This document shows, one piece after another, positions 11,415 through 18,670 of a stretch of 40,451 bases of DNA. Each line of letters begins with the position of its first letter. Within the stretch, counting starts at the first letter, position 1. The notes under the pieces are model-generated. The model made no database searches. It was not told the origin of the DNA and saw only the letters and a list, made by a program, of their open reading frames with translations. Source of the stretch: an uncultured Bacteroidaceae bacterium (lineage in GTDB: Bacteria > Bacteroidota > Bacteroidia > Bacteroidales > Bacteroidaceae); contig CAJOLC010000026.1 of NCBI GenBank assembly GCA_905235305.1, positions 1 to 40,451 of the forward strand, read 5' to 3'. Made by a program: the position numbers and the translations under genes.

Positions 11415-11612
11415 TTATCGCAGCAAACCATAGATGACTTCCATTCCAGACTGGAACACGAAGTCCATAACGAAAACTACCAGTGCTATGCATAGGGAAG
11501 CAGTTAATACTACAACAGCACTGTTCATAAGCTCTGAACGTGTAGGCCAAGTTGTTTGGTTTACCAGTTCGTTGTATGATTCTTTACAATACTTCTTAAT
11601 CTTTTCGAACAT
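11415..11612 (-). CDS. secE: Preprotein translocase subunit SecE
   Basis: 65 residues with one transmembrane helix (about 29-55) preceded by the SecE signature YNELVNQTTWPTRSEL. It stabilises the SecY channel in the inner membrane. The start codon lies only 16 nt after the end of tRNA-Trp, so tRNA processing probably generates the 5' end of the secE-nusG message. This is the conserved bacterial secE-nusG pair. Confidence 0.96.
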   Translation of the reverse strand: MFEKIKKYCKESYNELVNQTTWPTRSELMNSAVVVLTASLCIALVVFVMDFVFQSGMEVIYGLLR

Positions 11613-11628
11613 AACTTTGACAGTTTAG

Positions 11629-11701
11629 CACGGGAAGTAAGACTCGAACTCACGACCCTCGGTTTTGGAGACCGATGCTCTACCAACTGAGCTATTCCCG
11701 T
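11629..11701 (-). tRNA. tRNA-Trp (CCA)
   Basis: 73 nt. The minus strand folds as a cloverleaf: acceptor ACGGGAA with TTCCCGT, anticodon loop CTCCAAA (anticodon CCA), T-loop GTTCGAGTC, and discriminator G73 as expected for tRNA-Trp. The CCA tail is not encoded. It lies between tuf and secE. Confidence 0.95.
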
Positions 11702-11704
11702 ATT

Positions 11705-11735
11705 TTGGGTGGGTAAACATTGTCCACCCACCCAA
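11705..11735. other. Inverted repeat between tuf and tRNA-Trp
   Basis: TTGGGTGGGT and ACCCACCCAA form a perfect 10-bp stem with an 11-nt loop, starting 4 nt from the tRNA-Trp 5' end. On the minus strand it is followed by AAAATA rather than a T run, so it is a poor intrinsic terminator in that direction. It may mark an RNA-processing point separating tuf mRNA from the tRNA-secE transcript. Confidence 0.65.
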
Positions 11736-11771
11736 TTTATCGTCTTTGAGTATTACCGAAAAAGCGGTTTC

Positions 11772-12953
11772 TTAGTCGAATACTTCAGTAATCTGACCAG
11801 AGCCTACGGTGCGACCACCCTCACGGATAGCGAAGCGGAGACCTACGTTCAGAGCCACAGCGTAGATGAGCTCAACCTTAATCTCTACGTTATCACCAGG
11901 CATTACCATCTCGATTCCATCGGGAAGATGAATCTCACCGGTGCAGTCCATGGTGCGCAGGTAGAACTGAGGACGATACTTGTTGCCGAACGGAGTGTGA
12001 CGGCCACCTTCTTCCTTCTTCAGTACATAGATAGAAGCCTTGAAGCCCTTGTGAGGAGTGATTGCACCCGGGTGGGTAATAACCATACCACGCTTAACTT
12101 CCTGCTTGTCGATACCACGGAGGAGCAGACCTACGTTATCGCCAGCCTCACCTTCGTCGAGAATCTTGCGGAACATCTCGACACCAGTGATGACAGACTT
12201 CTTGTCCTCACCAAGACCGAGGATCTGAACTTCGTCACCAACCTTAACGACACCAGTCTCGATACGACCGGTAGCAACGGTACCACGACCTGTGATAGAG
12301 AAGACGTCCTCGACGGGCATCAAGAATGCCTTATCCTTGTCGCGGACGGGCTCCTGAATCCAGTTGTCACAAGCGTCCATGAGTTCCATGACCTTAGCTT
12401 CCCATTCGGGCACACCGTTCAGGGCGCCGAGAGCAGAGCCACGGATGAATGGAGTATCCTCCTCGAACTCATACTGAGCGAGAAGTTCCTGCATTTCCAT
12501 CTCAACGAGTTCGAGCATTTCCTCGTCCTCAACCATGTCACACTTGTTCAGGAACACAACCAGACGGGGAACGTTCACCTGACGAGCGAGCAGGATGTGC
12601 TCACGAGTCTGAGGCATAGGACCGTCAGTTGCAGCAACTACGATGATAGCACCGTCCATCTGAGCAGCACCAGTTACCATGTTCTTCACATAGTCGGCGT
12701 GACCCGGGCAGTCCACGTGAGCGTAGTGACGCTTTGCAGTCTCGTACTCAACGTGAGCAGTGTTGATGGTGATACCGCGCTCCTTCTCTTCGGGAGCATT
12801 GTCAATCTGGTCGAAAGACTTAATCTCAGACAGACCCTGCTTTGCCAATACTGTGGTGATAGCAGCAGTCAGAGTAGTCTTACCGTGGTCGACATGACCA
12901 ATAGTACCAATGTTCACATGAGGTTTGGTACGTTCGAATTTTTCTTTTGCCAT
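11772..12953 (-). CDS. tuf: Elongation factor Tu
   Basis: 393 residues, full length. It has the G1 P-loop GHVDHGKT (19-26), switch [14 protein letters not shown], and NKCDMV for guanine recognition, followed by domains 2 and 3. The C-terminus is SGQITEVFD. It delivers aminoacyl-tRNA to the ribosome. It sits between a four-tRNA cluster and tRNA-Trp, the ancient tufB arrangement, and is probably co-transcribed with the tRNAs from the promoter at 13470-13500. Confidence 0.98.
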   Translation of the reverse strand: MAKEKFERTKPHVNIGTIGHVDHGKTTLTAAITTVLAKQGLSEIKSFDQIDNAPEEKERGITINTAHVEYETAKRHYAHVDCPGHADYVKNMVTGAAQMDGAIIVVAATDGPMPQTREHILLARQVNVPRLVVFLNKCDMVEDEEMLELVEMEMQELLAQYEFEEDTPFIRGSALGALNGVPEWEAKVMELMDACDNWIQEPVRDKDKAFLMPVEDVFSITGRGTVATGRIETGVVKVGDEVQILGLGEDKKSVITGVEMFRKILDEGEAGDNVGLLLRGIDKQEVKRGMVITHPGAITPHKGFKASIYVLKKEEGGRHTPFGNKYRPQFYLRTMDCTGEIHLPDGIEMVMPGDNVEIKVELIYAVALNVGLRFAIREGGRTVGSGQITEVFD

Positions 12954-13013
12954 AACGTTGTTTTTACTATATTAAATAATGTAGTTAATTGTTTTCTTTT
13001 TCATCTTTGCTTG

Positions 13014-13085
<72 letters not shown>

Positions 13086-13115
13086 AACGCGTGTTATTAC
13101 ATCTCACTTATAGAG

Positions 13116-13188
13116 AGCGGAAGACGGGGCTCAAACCCGCGACCCCCAGCTTGGAAGGCTAGTGCTCTATCGACTGAGCTACTTCCGC
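13116..13188 (-). tRNA. tRNA-Gly (TCC)
   Basis: 73 nt on the minus strand. Acceptor GCGGAAG pairs with CTTCCGC. The anticodon loop CTTCCAA gives anticodon TCC, the T-loop is GTTTGAGCC, and discriminator U73 is typical of bacterial tRNA-Gly. Confidence 0.95.
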
Positions 13189-13233
13189 ATTTTCTTGTGA
13201 AGACTGGTTCTCCACATTTCCTTCAGTAAGATG

Positions 13234-13316
13234 TGGGTGGTGATGGATTCGAACCACCGAAGGCGAAAGCCAGCAGATTTACAGTCTGCCCCATTTGGCC
13301 ACTCTGGTAACCACCC
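13234..13316 (-). tRNA. tRNA-Tyr (GTA)
   Basis: 83 nt class II tRNA on the minus strand with a long variable arm. Acceptor GGGTGGT pairs with ACCACCC. The anticodon loop CTGTAAA gives anticodon GTA, the T-loop is GTTCGAATC, and the discriminator is A. Confidence 0.95.
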
Positions 13317-13353
13317 TTTCTTTTTCTATTCAGCCACCACTCTTGGTTTGCTG

Positions 13354-13427
13354 AGCCTCTTGTCGGATTCGAACCAACGACCCCGAGATTACAAATCACG
13401 TGCTCTGGCCAACTGAGCTAAAGAGGC
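13354..13427 (-). tRNA. tRNA-Thr (TGT)
   Basis: 74 nt on the minus strand. Acceptor GCCTCTT pairs with AAGAGGC. The anticodon loop TTTGTAA gives anticodon TGT, the T-loop is GTTCGAATC, and the discriminator is T. First gene of the tRNA-tuf unit. Confidence 0.95.
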
Positions 13428-13434
13428 GATTTAC

Positions 13435-13469
13435 AGCCAACAGGCGTACGCAAGACGCCTAATCGGCTG
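13435..13469 (-). other. Hairpin in the leader of the tRNA-tuf operon
   Basis: CAGCC and CGGCTG at the base and GGCGT and ACGCC at the top form an interrupted stem. It lies between the promoter's -7 box and the first tRNA, so it is in the 5' leader of the precursor and may serve tRNA maturation or transcript stability. Confidence 0.55.
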
Positions 13470-13500
13470 CAAAATTACATATATTTTTTGAACCAGCAAA
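13470..13500 (-). promoter_or_regulatory. Promoter of the tRNA-tuf operon
   Basis: On the minus strand TTTG (13497-13500), exactly 19 nt, TAATTTTG (13470-13477). It fits the Bacteroidetes sigma-ABfr consensus and precedes tRNA-Thr(TGT) by about 42 nt. Confidence 0.8.
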
Positions 13501-13516
13501 AGGTTTGGTCGTTTTT

Positions 13517-13816
13517 TTAACGATTTTTTTGCTTTTCCTTGTATTTGGAAGCTTGCCGCAGCAAAGAATCCACTGTTTGGTCGATTGCTTCTTCGAATGT
13601 GTTGCATGTTTCCTGAGCGAACAGTTCGGTGCCTGGCAGTATTGCTCTCAGTGCAGCTTCCTTGTTCATTGCGGTCTCAGGTTTTACAACCTTAAGTGAC
13701 ACCTCTATCCTTCCTATTTCATCGTTGAACTTTGCGAGTTTGGAGAGTTTCTTCTCTATGAATTTCTCCAACTTCTCTGTTGCCTCAAAGTGAATTGCCT
13801 GAATTTTAATTTCCAT
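13517..13816 (-). CDS. hpf: Ribosome hibernation promoting factor, short type (HPF/RaiA family)
   Basis: 99 residues with the S30AE/HPF fold pattern: MEIKIQAIHFEATEKLEKFIEKKL, then GRIEVSLKVVKP, and a C-terminal helix with EEAIDQTVDSLLRQ. Short HPFs bind the decoding centre and promote ribosome dimerisation or inactivation in stationary phase. Its start overlaps the 3' end of xerC by 11 nt, so the two are translationally linked. Confidence 0.9.
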   Translation of the reverse strand: MEIKIQAIHFEATEKLEKFIEKKLSKLAKFNDEIGRIEVSLKVVKPETAMNKEAALRAILPGTELFAQETCNTFEEAIDQTVDSLLRQASKYKEKQKNR

Positions 13817-14726
13817 AGTTACCTCCTTTTGTTTTGGCTCGGGGATGAGCCTGATTATACATTTCTTTCAATTGCTCGAAAGTGGTGTGCGTATAGATTT
13901 CAGTCGTTGACAGGCTTTCGTGCCCCAGCAGTTCCTTGACGGACTGGAGGTCGGCCTGATGGTTGAGCATTGCCGTGGCGAATGTGTGCCGAAGCACATG
14001 TGGGCTGTTGCGCTGCTGTGTGGTGACCATCGACAAGTACCTCTTGACGATGTTTCGCACCTTGGCGGGAGTCATTCTTTGTCCGCTCCTTTCGTCAAGG
14101 AAGAGGCTTGTGCTTTCCTCGTGTCGCTTTGCGAAGGCATCGCGCACTGCCAGATACTGCCGCAGGCTGTCGCCAAACTCATCGCCGTAAGGGATGATGC
14201 GTTGCTTGTTGCGTTTCCCTGTGACTTTAAGCTGCATCTGGTCCAGGTCCACATCTCTGTCATTGAGGCCTATGAGTTCTGAGAGCCTGATTCCTGTGGA
14301 ATAGAATGTGAGCAGGATCATACGGTCGCGCATCCCTTGGTAGTCGTCGCTGAAGAAGTCACTGTCGAAGAGTCTGTCCATTTCCTTTTCACGGACATAA
14401 GCCGGCAGTCTCTTTTCGACTTTCGGACCTGACATGTTGTGCACCGGGTCTTTTTCTACCAAGCCACGGCGCAGCAGGAACTTGTAGAAGGAGCGCAGCG
14501 AACTGAGGCGTCGGCGGACACTTGTGGCCGCGTTTCCCTTGTCCATCATCTCCACTACCCATTGCCTCACGATGTCGGCAGGCATTTCAGCCCAGCTCAG
14601 GCTGCTGTCAATTGCTTCATAGAACCGCTTGAACGCTTCCAAGTCGGCTTGATAACTTTCGGTTGTCTTGCTGGAATAATTCCGTTCGAACCTAAGGTAA
14701 TCTATGAAGTCTTCAATCCAATTCAC
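13806..14726 (-). CDS. xerC: Tyrosine recombinase, XerC-like
   Basis: 306 residues. The N-terminal SAM-like core-binding domain covers about 1-90 (FIDYLRFERNYSSKTTESYQ). The catalytic domain carries R147 (STGIRLSEL), K171 (TGKRNKQR), H243 and R246 (HVLRH), H269 (LGHE) and the nucleophile Y278 (TTEIYTH): all six active-site residues. The length and the hpf neighbour fit a housekeeping Xer recombinase for chromosome dimer resolution rather than an integrase; no att sites or element genes are nearby. The partner XerD is not in the window. Confidence 0.88.
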   Translation of the reverse strand: MNWIEDFIDYLRFERNYSSKTTESYQADLEAFKRFYEAIDSSLSWAEMPADIVRQWVVEMMDKGNAATSVRRRLSSLRSFYKFLLRRGLVEKDPVHNMSGPKVEKRLPAYVREKEMDRLFDSDFFSDDYQGMRDRMILLTFYSTGIRLSELIGLNDRDVDLDQMQLKVTGKRNKQRIIPYGDEFGDSLRQYLAVRDAFAKRHEESTSLFLDERSGQRMTPAKVRNIVKRYLSMVTTQQRNSPHVLRHTFATAMLNHQADLQSVKELLGHESLSTTEIYTHTTFEQLKEMYNQAHPRAKTKGGNYGN

Positions 14727-14750
14727 GCACTTCGCTTACTGTTTCTTCTG

Positions 14751-14781
14751 CGAAGGTAATGTTTTTTTCTGACAATCCAAA
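14751..14781 (-). promoter_or_regulatory. Promoter of xerC-hpf
   Basis: On the minus strand TTTG (14778-14781), 19 nt, TACCTTCG (14751-14758). The -7 box differs at one position from TAnnTTTG. It lies 25 nt before the xerC start. Confidence 0.65.
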
Positions 14782-14808
14782 GAGAAAAGTCAAAAATTTA
14801 AGGACTTT

Positions 14809-15000
14809 TTAATCTTCTACGCGGTGGAGCTTCTGTACATAGACAGCGCGTTCCATGGCGAGACGCTTCAGAACGGAGGGCTTGTCGAACTGCTGACGTG
14901 CGCGGAGTTCTTTCACTACGCCTGTCTTTTCGAACTTACGCTTGAACTTCTTCAATGCCCTTTCGATGTTCTCACCTTCTTTTACGGGTACTACAATCAT
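14809..15000 (-). CDS. rpsU: 30S ribosomal protein S21
   Basis: 63 residues, basic, start MIVVPVKEGENIERALKKFK, with the S21 helix-forming KRKFEKTGVVKELRARQQF. S21 is needed for initiation; in Bacteroidetes it belongs to the group of proteins around the anti-Shine-Dalgarno end of 16S rRNA. It is monocistronic, with its own promoter. A weak hairpin (AAAAGTC/GACTTTT, 14785-14809) touches the stop codon and may act as terminator. Confidence 0.95.
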   Translation of the reverse strand: MIVVPVKEGENIERALKKFKRKFEKTGVVKELRARQQFDKPSVLKRLAMERAVYVQKLHRVED

Positions 15001-15058
15001 TGTTTCTTTTTTTGTTGTTTTTAATAGGTTTGTTTGCTTATATAGCTAAAATGCGGCG

Positions 15059-15089
15059 CAAAATTACACATACTTTTTGAATTGGCAAA
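15059..15089 (-). promoter_or_regulatory. Promoter of rpsU
   Basis: On the minus strand TTTG (15086-15089), 19 nt, TAATTTTG (15059-15066). The -7 box and the flanking bases resemble the tRNA-tuf promoter, consistent with joint growth-rate control. Confidence 0.8.
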
Positions 15090-15129
15090 GCTTTTTTAGG
15101 AAAAAATTACACTAAGTATGTGCAGACGT

Positions 15130-15239
15130 CACTTGTCGCCCCTGAAAACATGACATGTCATGTCGGGAAAGATGACGTGTCGAGACAACAAATCAGACAC
15201 GTCGCGCTTGCAATGGCGACGTGTCTGATTTCGTATTGT
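15130..15239. repeat. 22-bp-period degenerate array B, rpsU-mdh spacer
   Basis: Five units start at 15130, 15152, 15174, 15196 and 15218, exactly 22 bp apart. The cores are CACTTGTC, GACATGTC, GACGTGTC, GACACGTC and GACGTGTC. Only the core is strongly conserved; the 14-bp remainders differ. It lies upstream of the rpsU promoter and downstream of the mdh stop codon. The rest of the 304-nt spacer shows only an AT-rich stretch near 15278-15293. Confidence 0.85.
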
Positions 15240-15304
15240 GCTTGGAGACCTCGCACTTCTTCTGATGAGCTGTGCCTATATATTATATATAATGTACGCG
15301 CGCA

Positions 15305-16297
15305 TTACAGGTTGGCGTTGTCGTCCTTCCAGTTTGCAACGGGCGGGATGATGCCGAGGTCGATGATCTCGTCGCGCATCTTCTGCAGGTGTTCGTAGGA
15401 AGCCTGGAGGGCTGCCATCTCCTCGGCGGTGCCTTCGGGAGCGGTGAAGTGCACGCCGTCCTTGTCGATGACGGTGGGCATTGCCATCATAACGTTCTTG
15501 AAGCCACACTTGTCGCAGTTCACGTAGCAACCTGCGGGCCACTTGAAGGGCTCGCCGCCCATGGCGCCTTCTATCATCTTGACGGCCTGGTAGGCTGGAC
15601 TCTGGAATGAGGAACGACCGCGAAGTTTGATGATGTTCGAGCCGCCCTGGGTGGTCATGTGCTTGATTTCTGCCCAGCGTTCCTCGGAGAGTGGGAGCTC
15701 GCTGAGGGGCTTGCCGTCGATCTTGGCCTTAGAAGCGAAGACTGCCATCTGTTCGCCGTGGCCGCCGTAAGTATAGGCGTCGGTCACCTTGTCCTGTTGC
15801 ACGCCGAATTCCTGCGCGAGCTGCTGCTGCAGGCGTGTGGAGTCGAGGGCTGCGAGAGAGGTGAGCTGGTTGGGCTTCAAGCCGGAATGGATGAGAGCCG
15901 TGAGGGCAGTCACGTCGGCGGGATTGAAGATGACGACCACATGCTTCACGTCGGGGCAGTACTTCTTGATGTTCTCGCCGAAGTCGGCTGCAATCTGGCA
16001 GTTGCCCTTCAGCAGGTCTTCGCGCGTCATGCCCTCCTTGCGGGGAGCGCCGCCACTGGAGATGATGTACTTTGCACCGGTGAAAGCCTCGGCAGCATCT
16101 ACGGTGTAGGAGATGTTGGCACCGGGAAAAGCGCAGTGGCACATCTCGTCGTAGACGCCATGCACACCTGGCTCATAGATGTCGTACAAACTGATGTTTG
16201 GGGTGAGGCCGAGCATCAAGACGCTCTGCACCATGTTAGAGCCGATCATGCCACCGGCGCCAACGATAACGAGTTTTTCGTCTGTAAGGAATTTCAT
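15305..16297 (-). CDS. mdh: Malate dehydrogenase
   Basis: 330 residues from the Met at 16297 (MKFLTDEKLVIVGAGGMIG); an in-frame upstream Met at 16324 would add nine residues not usual for the family. The NAD-binding glycine motif is GAGGMIG (13-19). Substrate and catalytic residues are R86, R92, D152, R155 and H180 (GGHGEQ). It interconverts malate and oxaloacetate, in Bacteroidales chiefly in the reductive branch to fumarate and succinate. It is monocistronic, with a strong promoter. Confidence 0.93.
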   Translation of the reverse strand: MKFLTDEKLVIVGAGGMIGSNMVQSVLMLGLTPNISLYDIYEPGVHGVYDEMCHCAFPGANISYTVDAAEAFTGAKYIISSGGAPRKEGMTREDLLKGNCQIAADFGENIKKYCPDVKHVVVIFNPADVTALTALIHSGLKPNQLTSLAALDSTRLQQQLAQEFGVQQDKVTDAYTYGGHGEQMAVFASKAKIDGKPLSELPLSEERWAEIKHMTTQGGSNIIKLRGRSSFQSPAYQAVKMIEGAMGGEPFKWPAGCYVNCDKCGFKNVMMAMPTVIDKDGVHFTAPEGTAEEMAALQASYEHLQKMRDEIIDLGIIPPVANWKDDNANL

Positions 16298-16338
16298 GAT
16301 TGTTGATGTTTTACTGGTTAACATATAATATTTGCCTG

Positions 16339-16370
16339 CAAAGTTAATGATTTTTCGTCAAGCCTCAAAA
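16339..16370 (-). promoter_or_regulatory. Promoter of mdh
   Basis: On the minus strand TTTTG (16366-16370), 19 nt, TAACTTTG (16339-16346): a perfect -7 consensus, about 42 nt before the chosen start codon. Confidence 0.85.
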
Positions 16371-16403
16371 CTTTTTGCATAAAAAAACACTACCTTCTGC
16401 CAA

Positions 16404-16583
16404 AACAGACTGAAAGTCTGACGGGCGCCCATTTATGGGCTGGCCGACAGCCCGGAAGGGACCGCCCAATCTTCAGGTCGCCGGCAGGATGGCGGGATGA
16501 TTTCCGCGGGCCGACGACGGCTCTGGAACGTGCCGAAAGTCGGAGTCGACTTGCGACTGTCATTTGCAGAAGAGGCCCTGGTC
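16404..16583. other. Non-coding stretch with small inverted repeats
   Basis: GC-rich spacer upstream of the mdh promoter. It holds several short palindromes, including GCCCATTTATGGGC (about 16427-16440) and GGCTGGCCGACAGCC (about 16438-16452). Open frames here are short and look like chance products of high GC. No promoter, tRNA or gene is recognised. Confidence 0.4.
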
Positions 16584-17045
16584 GACGAGTCTTCCGGCGG
16601 AAAATCTTTTACAAAATTCGCCTGCGGGAAACGTCTCGCCGTGCCATGCGACGAGTGAGTCATCCGAACGGCACGTGAGAACTTTGCCAACGACACGCGT
16701 GGTCTTTGGAAAAACCTCTGGTGAAGTTGGACGGCCTTTCACGTCGATTTTCGTCCAGGATTGACTGAATGTTTGCAGCACGACAGCCAGAACTGATACT
16801 TTCGTGACATCACGATGAAAACCGCCTCGTTGCAACCCTCTGATTTTCAGTAGTGACTTGAATAGAGACATTTTCTCGGGACGGGTGGCACCAAGTGCCG
16901 CAGAAGGTAAAAAAACGGGAAAATGAAGGGACGGAGAGGAAAAATCTTGACAAAAGCGACCGGACATCACCCGCCAGGGCACACGTCCGACGACCCGTTC
17001 CGACGTTTTGACAAAGTCCGCCTGAGACAAACTGCCGGTACAAAA
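16584..17045. repeat. Decayed 22-bp-period array F in the mdh/nagB divergent spacer
   Basis: The 700-nt stretch between the mdh and nagB promoters has no convincing gene. In 22-bp register from 16584, core-like octamers recur: GACGAGTC (16584), GAAACGTC (16628), GACGAGTG (16650), CACGTGAG (16672), CACGCGTG (16694), TTCACGTC (16738). Further ones occur in the same register at 16958 (GACCGGAC), 16980 (CACACGTC) and 17002 (GACGTTTT). The unit at 16672 continues with AACTTTGCCAA, close to AACTTTGCAAG in array D. Many intervening units have no recognisable core, so this is a weaker call than the other arrays. Confidence 0.45.
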
Positions 17046-17078
17046 TACCGCATTTCCCTCACTTTCTTCGCCATGTTC

Positions 17079-17109
17079 TTGCAGGATTTCTGAAAAAGGC
17101 GTACTTTTG
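17079..17109 (+). promoter_or_regulatory. Promoter of nagB
   Basis: TTG (17079-17081), 20 nt, TACTTTTG (17102-17109), matching TAnnTTTG. It lies 57 nt before the nagB start. Confidence 0.75.
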
Positions 17110-17166
17110 CACTCACATATATAATATTGAAATCATTTATTCACTAACCTAAAATCATTAAAGATC

Positions 17167-17958
17167 ATGCGTGTCATCATTGAACCCGACTACGAGAACC
17201 TGAGCCGCTGGGCAGCCGAATATGTTGCCGCGAAAATCAACGCAGCCAATCCAACCGCAGAGAAACCCTTCAAGCTGGGATGCCCCACAGGTTCCTCGCC
17301 ACTCGGACTCTACAAACATCTCGTGGAGATGAACAAGGCCGGCAAGGTCTCTTTCCAGAACGTCATCACCTTCAACATGGATGAATACGTCGGCCTGCCC
17401 GAAGAACATCCCGAAAGCTACCACAGCTTCATGTGGACGAATTTCTTCTCGCACATCGACATCAAGAAAGAAAACGTGCACATCCTGAACGGAAACGCCA
17501 AGGACCTCGCCGCAGAATGCGCCCAGTACGAGGCAGCAATCCAGGCAGCAGGAGGCATCGACCTCTTCATGGGAGGCATAGGCCCCGACGGACATATCGC
17601 TTTCAACGAACCCTTCAGCTCACTGCAAAGCCGCACACGCGTCAAGAGCCTCACCACGGACACTATCATCGCCAACAGCCGCTTCTTCGATAACGACGTG
17701 AACCTCGTGCCGAAGACAGCCCTCACCGTAGGCGTCGGCACCGTGATGGACGCCAAGGAAGTGCTCATCGTCGTCAACGGACACAACAAGGCCCGTGCCC
17801 TGCAGCATGCCATCGAGTGCGGAGTAAGCCAGGAGTGGACCATCAGCGCCCTGCAGATGCATCCGCACGCCATCATCGTCTGCGACGAAGCAGCCACCGA
17901 TGAGCTCAAGCATGGCACATACAAGTACTTCAAAGACATCGAGAAAGATAACCTCTAA
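17167..17958 (+). CDS. nagB: Glucosamine-6-phosphate deaminase
   Basis: 263 residues, full length. The family active site is complete and in E. coli numbering: D72 (NMDEYVGL), D141, H143 and E148 ([11 protein letters not shown]). It converts glucosamine 6-phosphate to fructose 6-phosphate and ammonia, the entry of amino sugars into glycolysis. It is followed after 12 nt by a small membrane-protein gene, with a shared terminator. Confidence 0.97.
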   Translation: MRVIIEPDYENLSRWAAEYVAAKINAANPTAEKPFKLGCPTGSSPLGLYKHLVEMNKAGKVSFQNVITFNMDEYVGLPEEHPESYHSFMWTNFFSHIDIKKENVHILNGNAKDLAAECAQYEAAIQAAGGIDLFMGGIGPDGHIAFNEPFSSLQSRTRVKSLTTDTIIANSRFFDNDVNLVPKTALTVGVGTVMDAKEVLIVVNGHNKARALQHAIECGVSQEWTISALQMHPHAIIVCDEAATDELKHGTYKYFKDIEKDNL

Positions 17959-17970
17959 AACAAGACAAGA

Positions 17971-18210
17971 ATGCTAACGACAGTCATCGGCCTCTTGACA
18001 GGAATCCTGGCAGGCTTCATCGCAAGCAAGCTGCAAAGCGGTTCGGGCAAGGGTCTTCTCATCAATCTCTTCCTCGGAGTCATCGGCAGCGTAGTGGGCG
18101 GATGGGTATACAACCTGTTAGGCCTCACTGCAAATGGTTTCCTCGGCACCCTGGTATGTGCCGTCATCGGAGCGCTCATCGTGCTCTGGGTCGTCTCAAA
18201 GATTAAGTGA
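17971..18210 (+). CDS. GlsB/YeaQ/YmgE-family small membrane protein
   Basis: 79 residues, with three hydrophobic segments (about 3-20, 29-48 and 56-76) and glycine-rich turns such as GVIGSVVGGWVYN. This is the pattern of the transglycosylase-associated (GlsB/YeaQ/YmgE) family of stress-linked inner-membrane proteins, whose biochemical function is unknown. It lies 12 nt after nagB, so it is probably co-transcribed; the functional link is unclear. Confidence 0.85.
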   Translation: MLTTVIGLLTGILAGFIASKLQSGSGKGLLINLFLGVIGSVVGGWVYNLLGLTANGFLGTLVCAVIGALIVLWVVSKIK

Positions 18211-18216
18211 CATCAC

Positions 18217-18257
18217 CTCCCGGCCTCATCGACAAGACGAGACCGGGAGTATTTTTT
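18217..18257 (+). terminator. Intrinsic terminator of nagB operon
   Basis: CTCCCGGCCTC pairs with GAGACCGGGAG (18217-18249) and is followed by TATTTTTT. It lies 7 nt after the stop codon of the small membrane-protein gene. Confidence 0.88.
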
Positions 18258-18347
18258 CACTGCACCTCCACTGTAAATAAATGTTAAAAAGCAGTGGCGA
18301 CGACAAAATTCTTCACACATCATTCCTCATTCTTCATTTTTTTGTTG

Positions 18348-18355
18348 TACCTTTG
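18348..18355 (+). promoter_or_regulatory. -7 box upstream of tRNA-His
   Basis: TACCTTTG matches TAnnTTTG and lies about 87 nt upstream of tRNA-His. The -33 region is T-rich without a clear TTG at the right distance. Confidence 0.5.
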
Positions 18356-18441
18356 CACCGCAAATGAAGGAAGACACCCCTGGTGAGTCATCGTCAGCAA
18401 CGGCCTGACTTCCTGCCTGCCAGCCTTCGATTTGTTTACAC

Positions 18442-18516
18442 GGTGCCTATAGTTCAGTTGGTTAGAGCGTCAGATTGTGGTTCTGAATGTCGTCGGTTCG
18501 AGTCCGACTAGGCACC
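18442..18516 (+). tRNA. tRNA-His (GTG)
   Basis: 75 nt including the G(-1) typical of tRNA-His, which faces C73. Acceptor GTGCCTA pairs with TAGGCAC. The anticodon loop TTGTGGT gives anticodon GTG, and the T-loop is GTTCGAGTC. The CCA end is not fully encoded. Confidence 0.95.
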
Positions 18517-18526
18517 CACAAGACAA

Positions 18527-18560
18527 GGGAAGCAAGGTCACGCGACCTCACTTCCCTTTC
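18527..18560 (+). terminator. Terminator after tRNA-His
   Basis: GGGAAGCAAGGTC and GACCTCACTTCCC form a 13-bp stem with a few mismatches (18527-18556), followed by TTTC. It lies 10 nt beyond the tRNA. Confidence 0.8.
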
Positions 18561-18613
18561 TTCGTCACCTCACGTCGCACCCCTCGCGCCCCGTCACGCG
18601 GGCAGGAGAAACA

Positions 18614-18652
18614 AAAGCAGCGAGCCCGGCTCATGGCCAGACTCGCTGCTTT
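18614..18652 (-). terminator. Terminator of galM
   Basis: AAAGCAGCGAG and CTCGCTGCTTT form a perfect 11-bp stem. On the minus strand it lies about 19 nt after the galM stop and runs into TTTTGTTTC, a typical intrinsic terminator. Confidence 0.85.
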
Positions 18653-18670
18653 CACGTATGAAGTTCTGTC

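Noticed and set aside
11705-11735. Intrinsic terminator of tuf
   Set aside because: The stem is strong, but on the tuf strand it is followed by AAAATA, not a T run. It is listed as a hairpin of unknown role.
13806-14726. Integrase of a mobile element
   Set aside because: The gene is of Xer size, coupled to hpf, with no attachment-site repeats, excisionase or cargo genes. The adjacent tRNAs are complete, with no duplicated 3' ends found.
16433-17030. Overlapping minus-strand open frames of 87 and 156 codons in the mdh/nagB spacer
   Set aside because: The frames overlap, have no protein-like composition, sit between two strong divergent promoters, and their repeated peptide words come from the underlying 22-bp periodicity.
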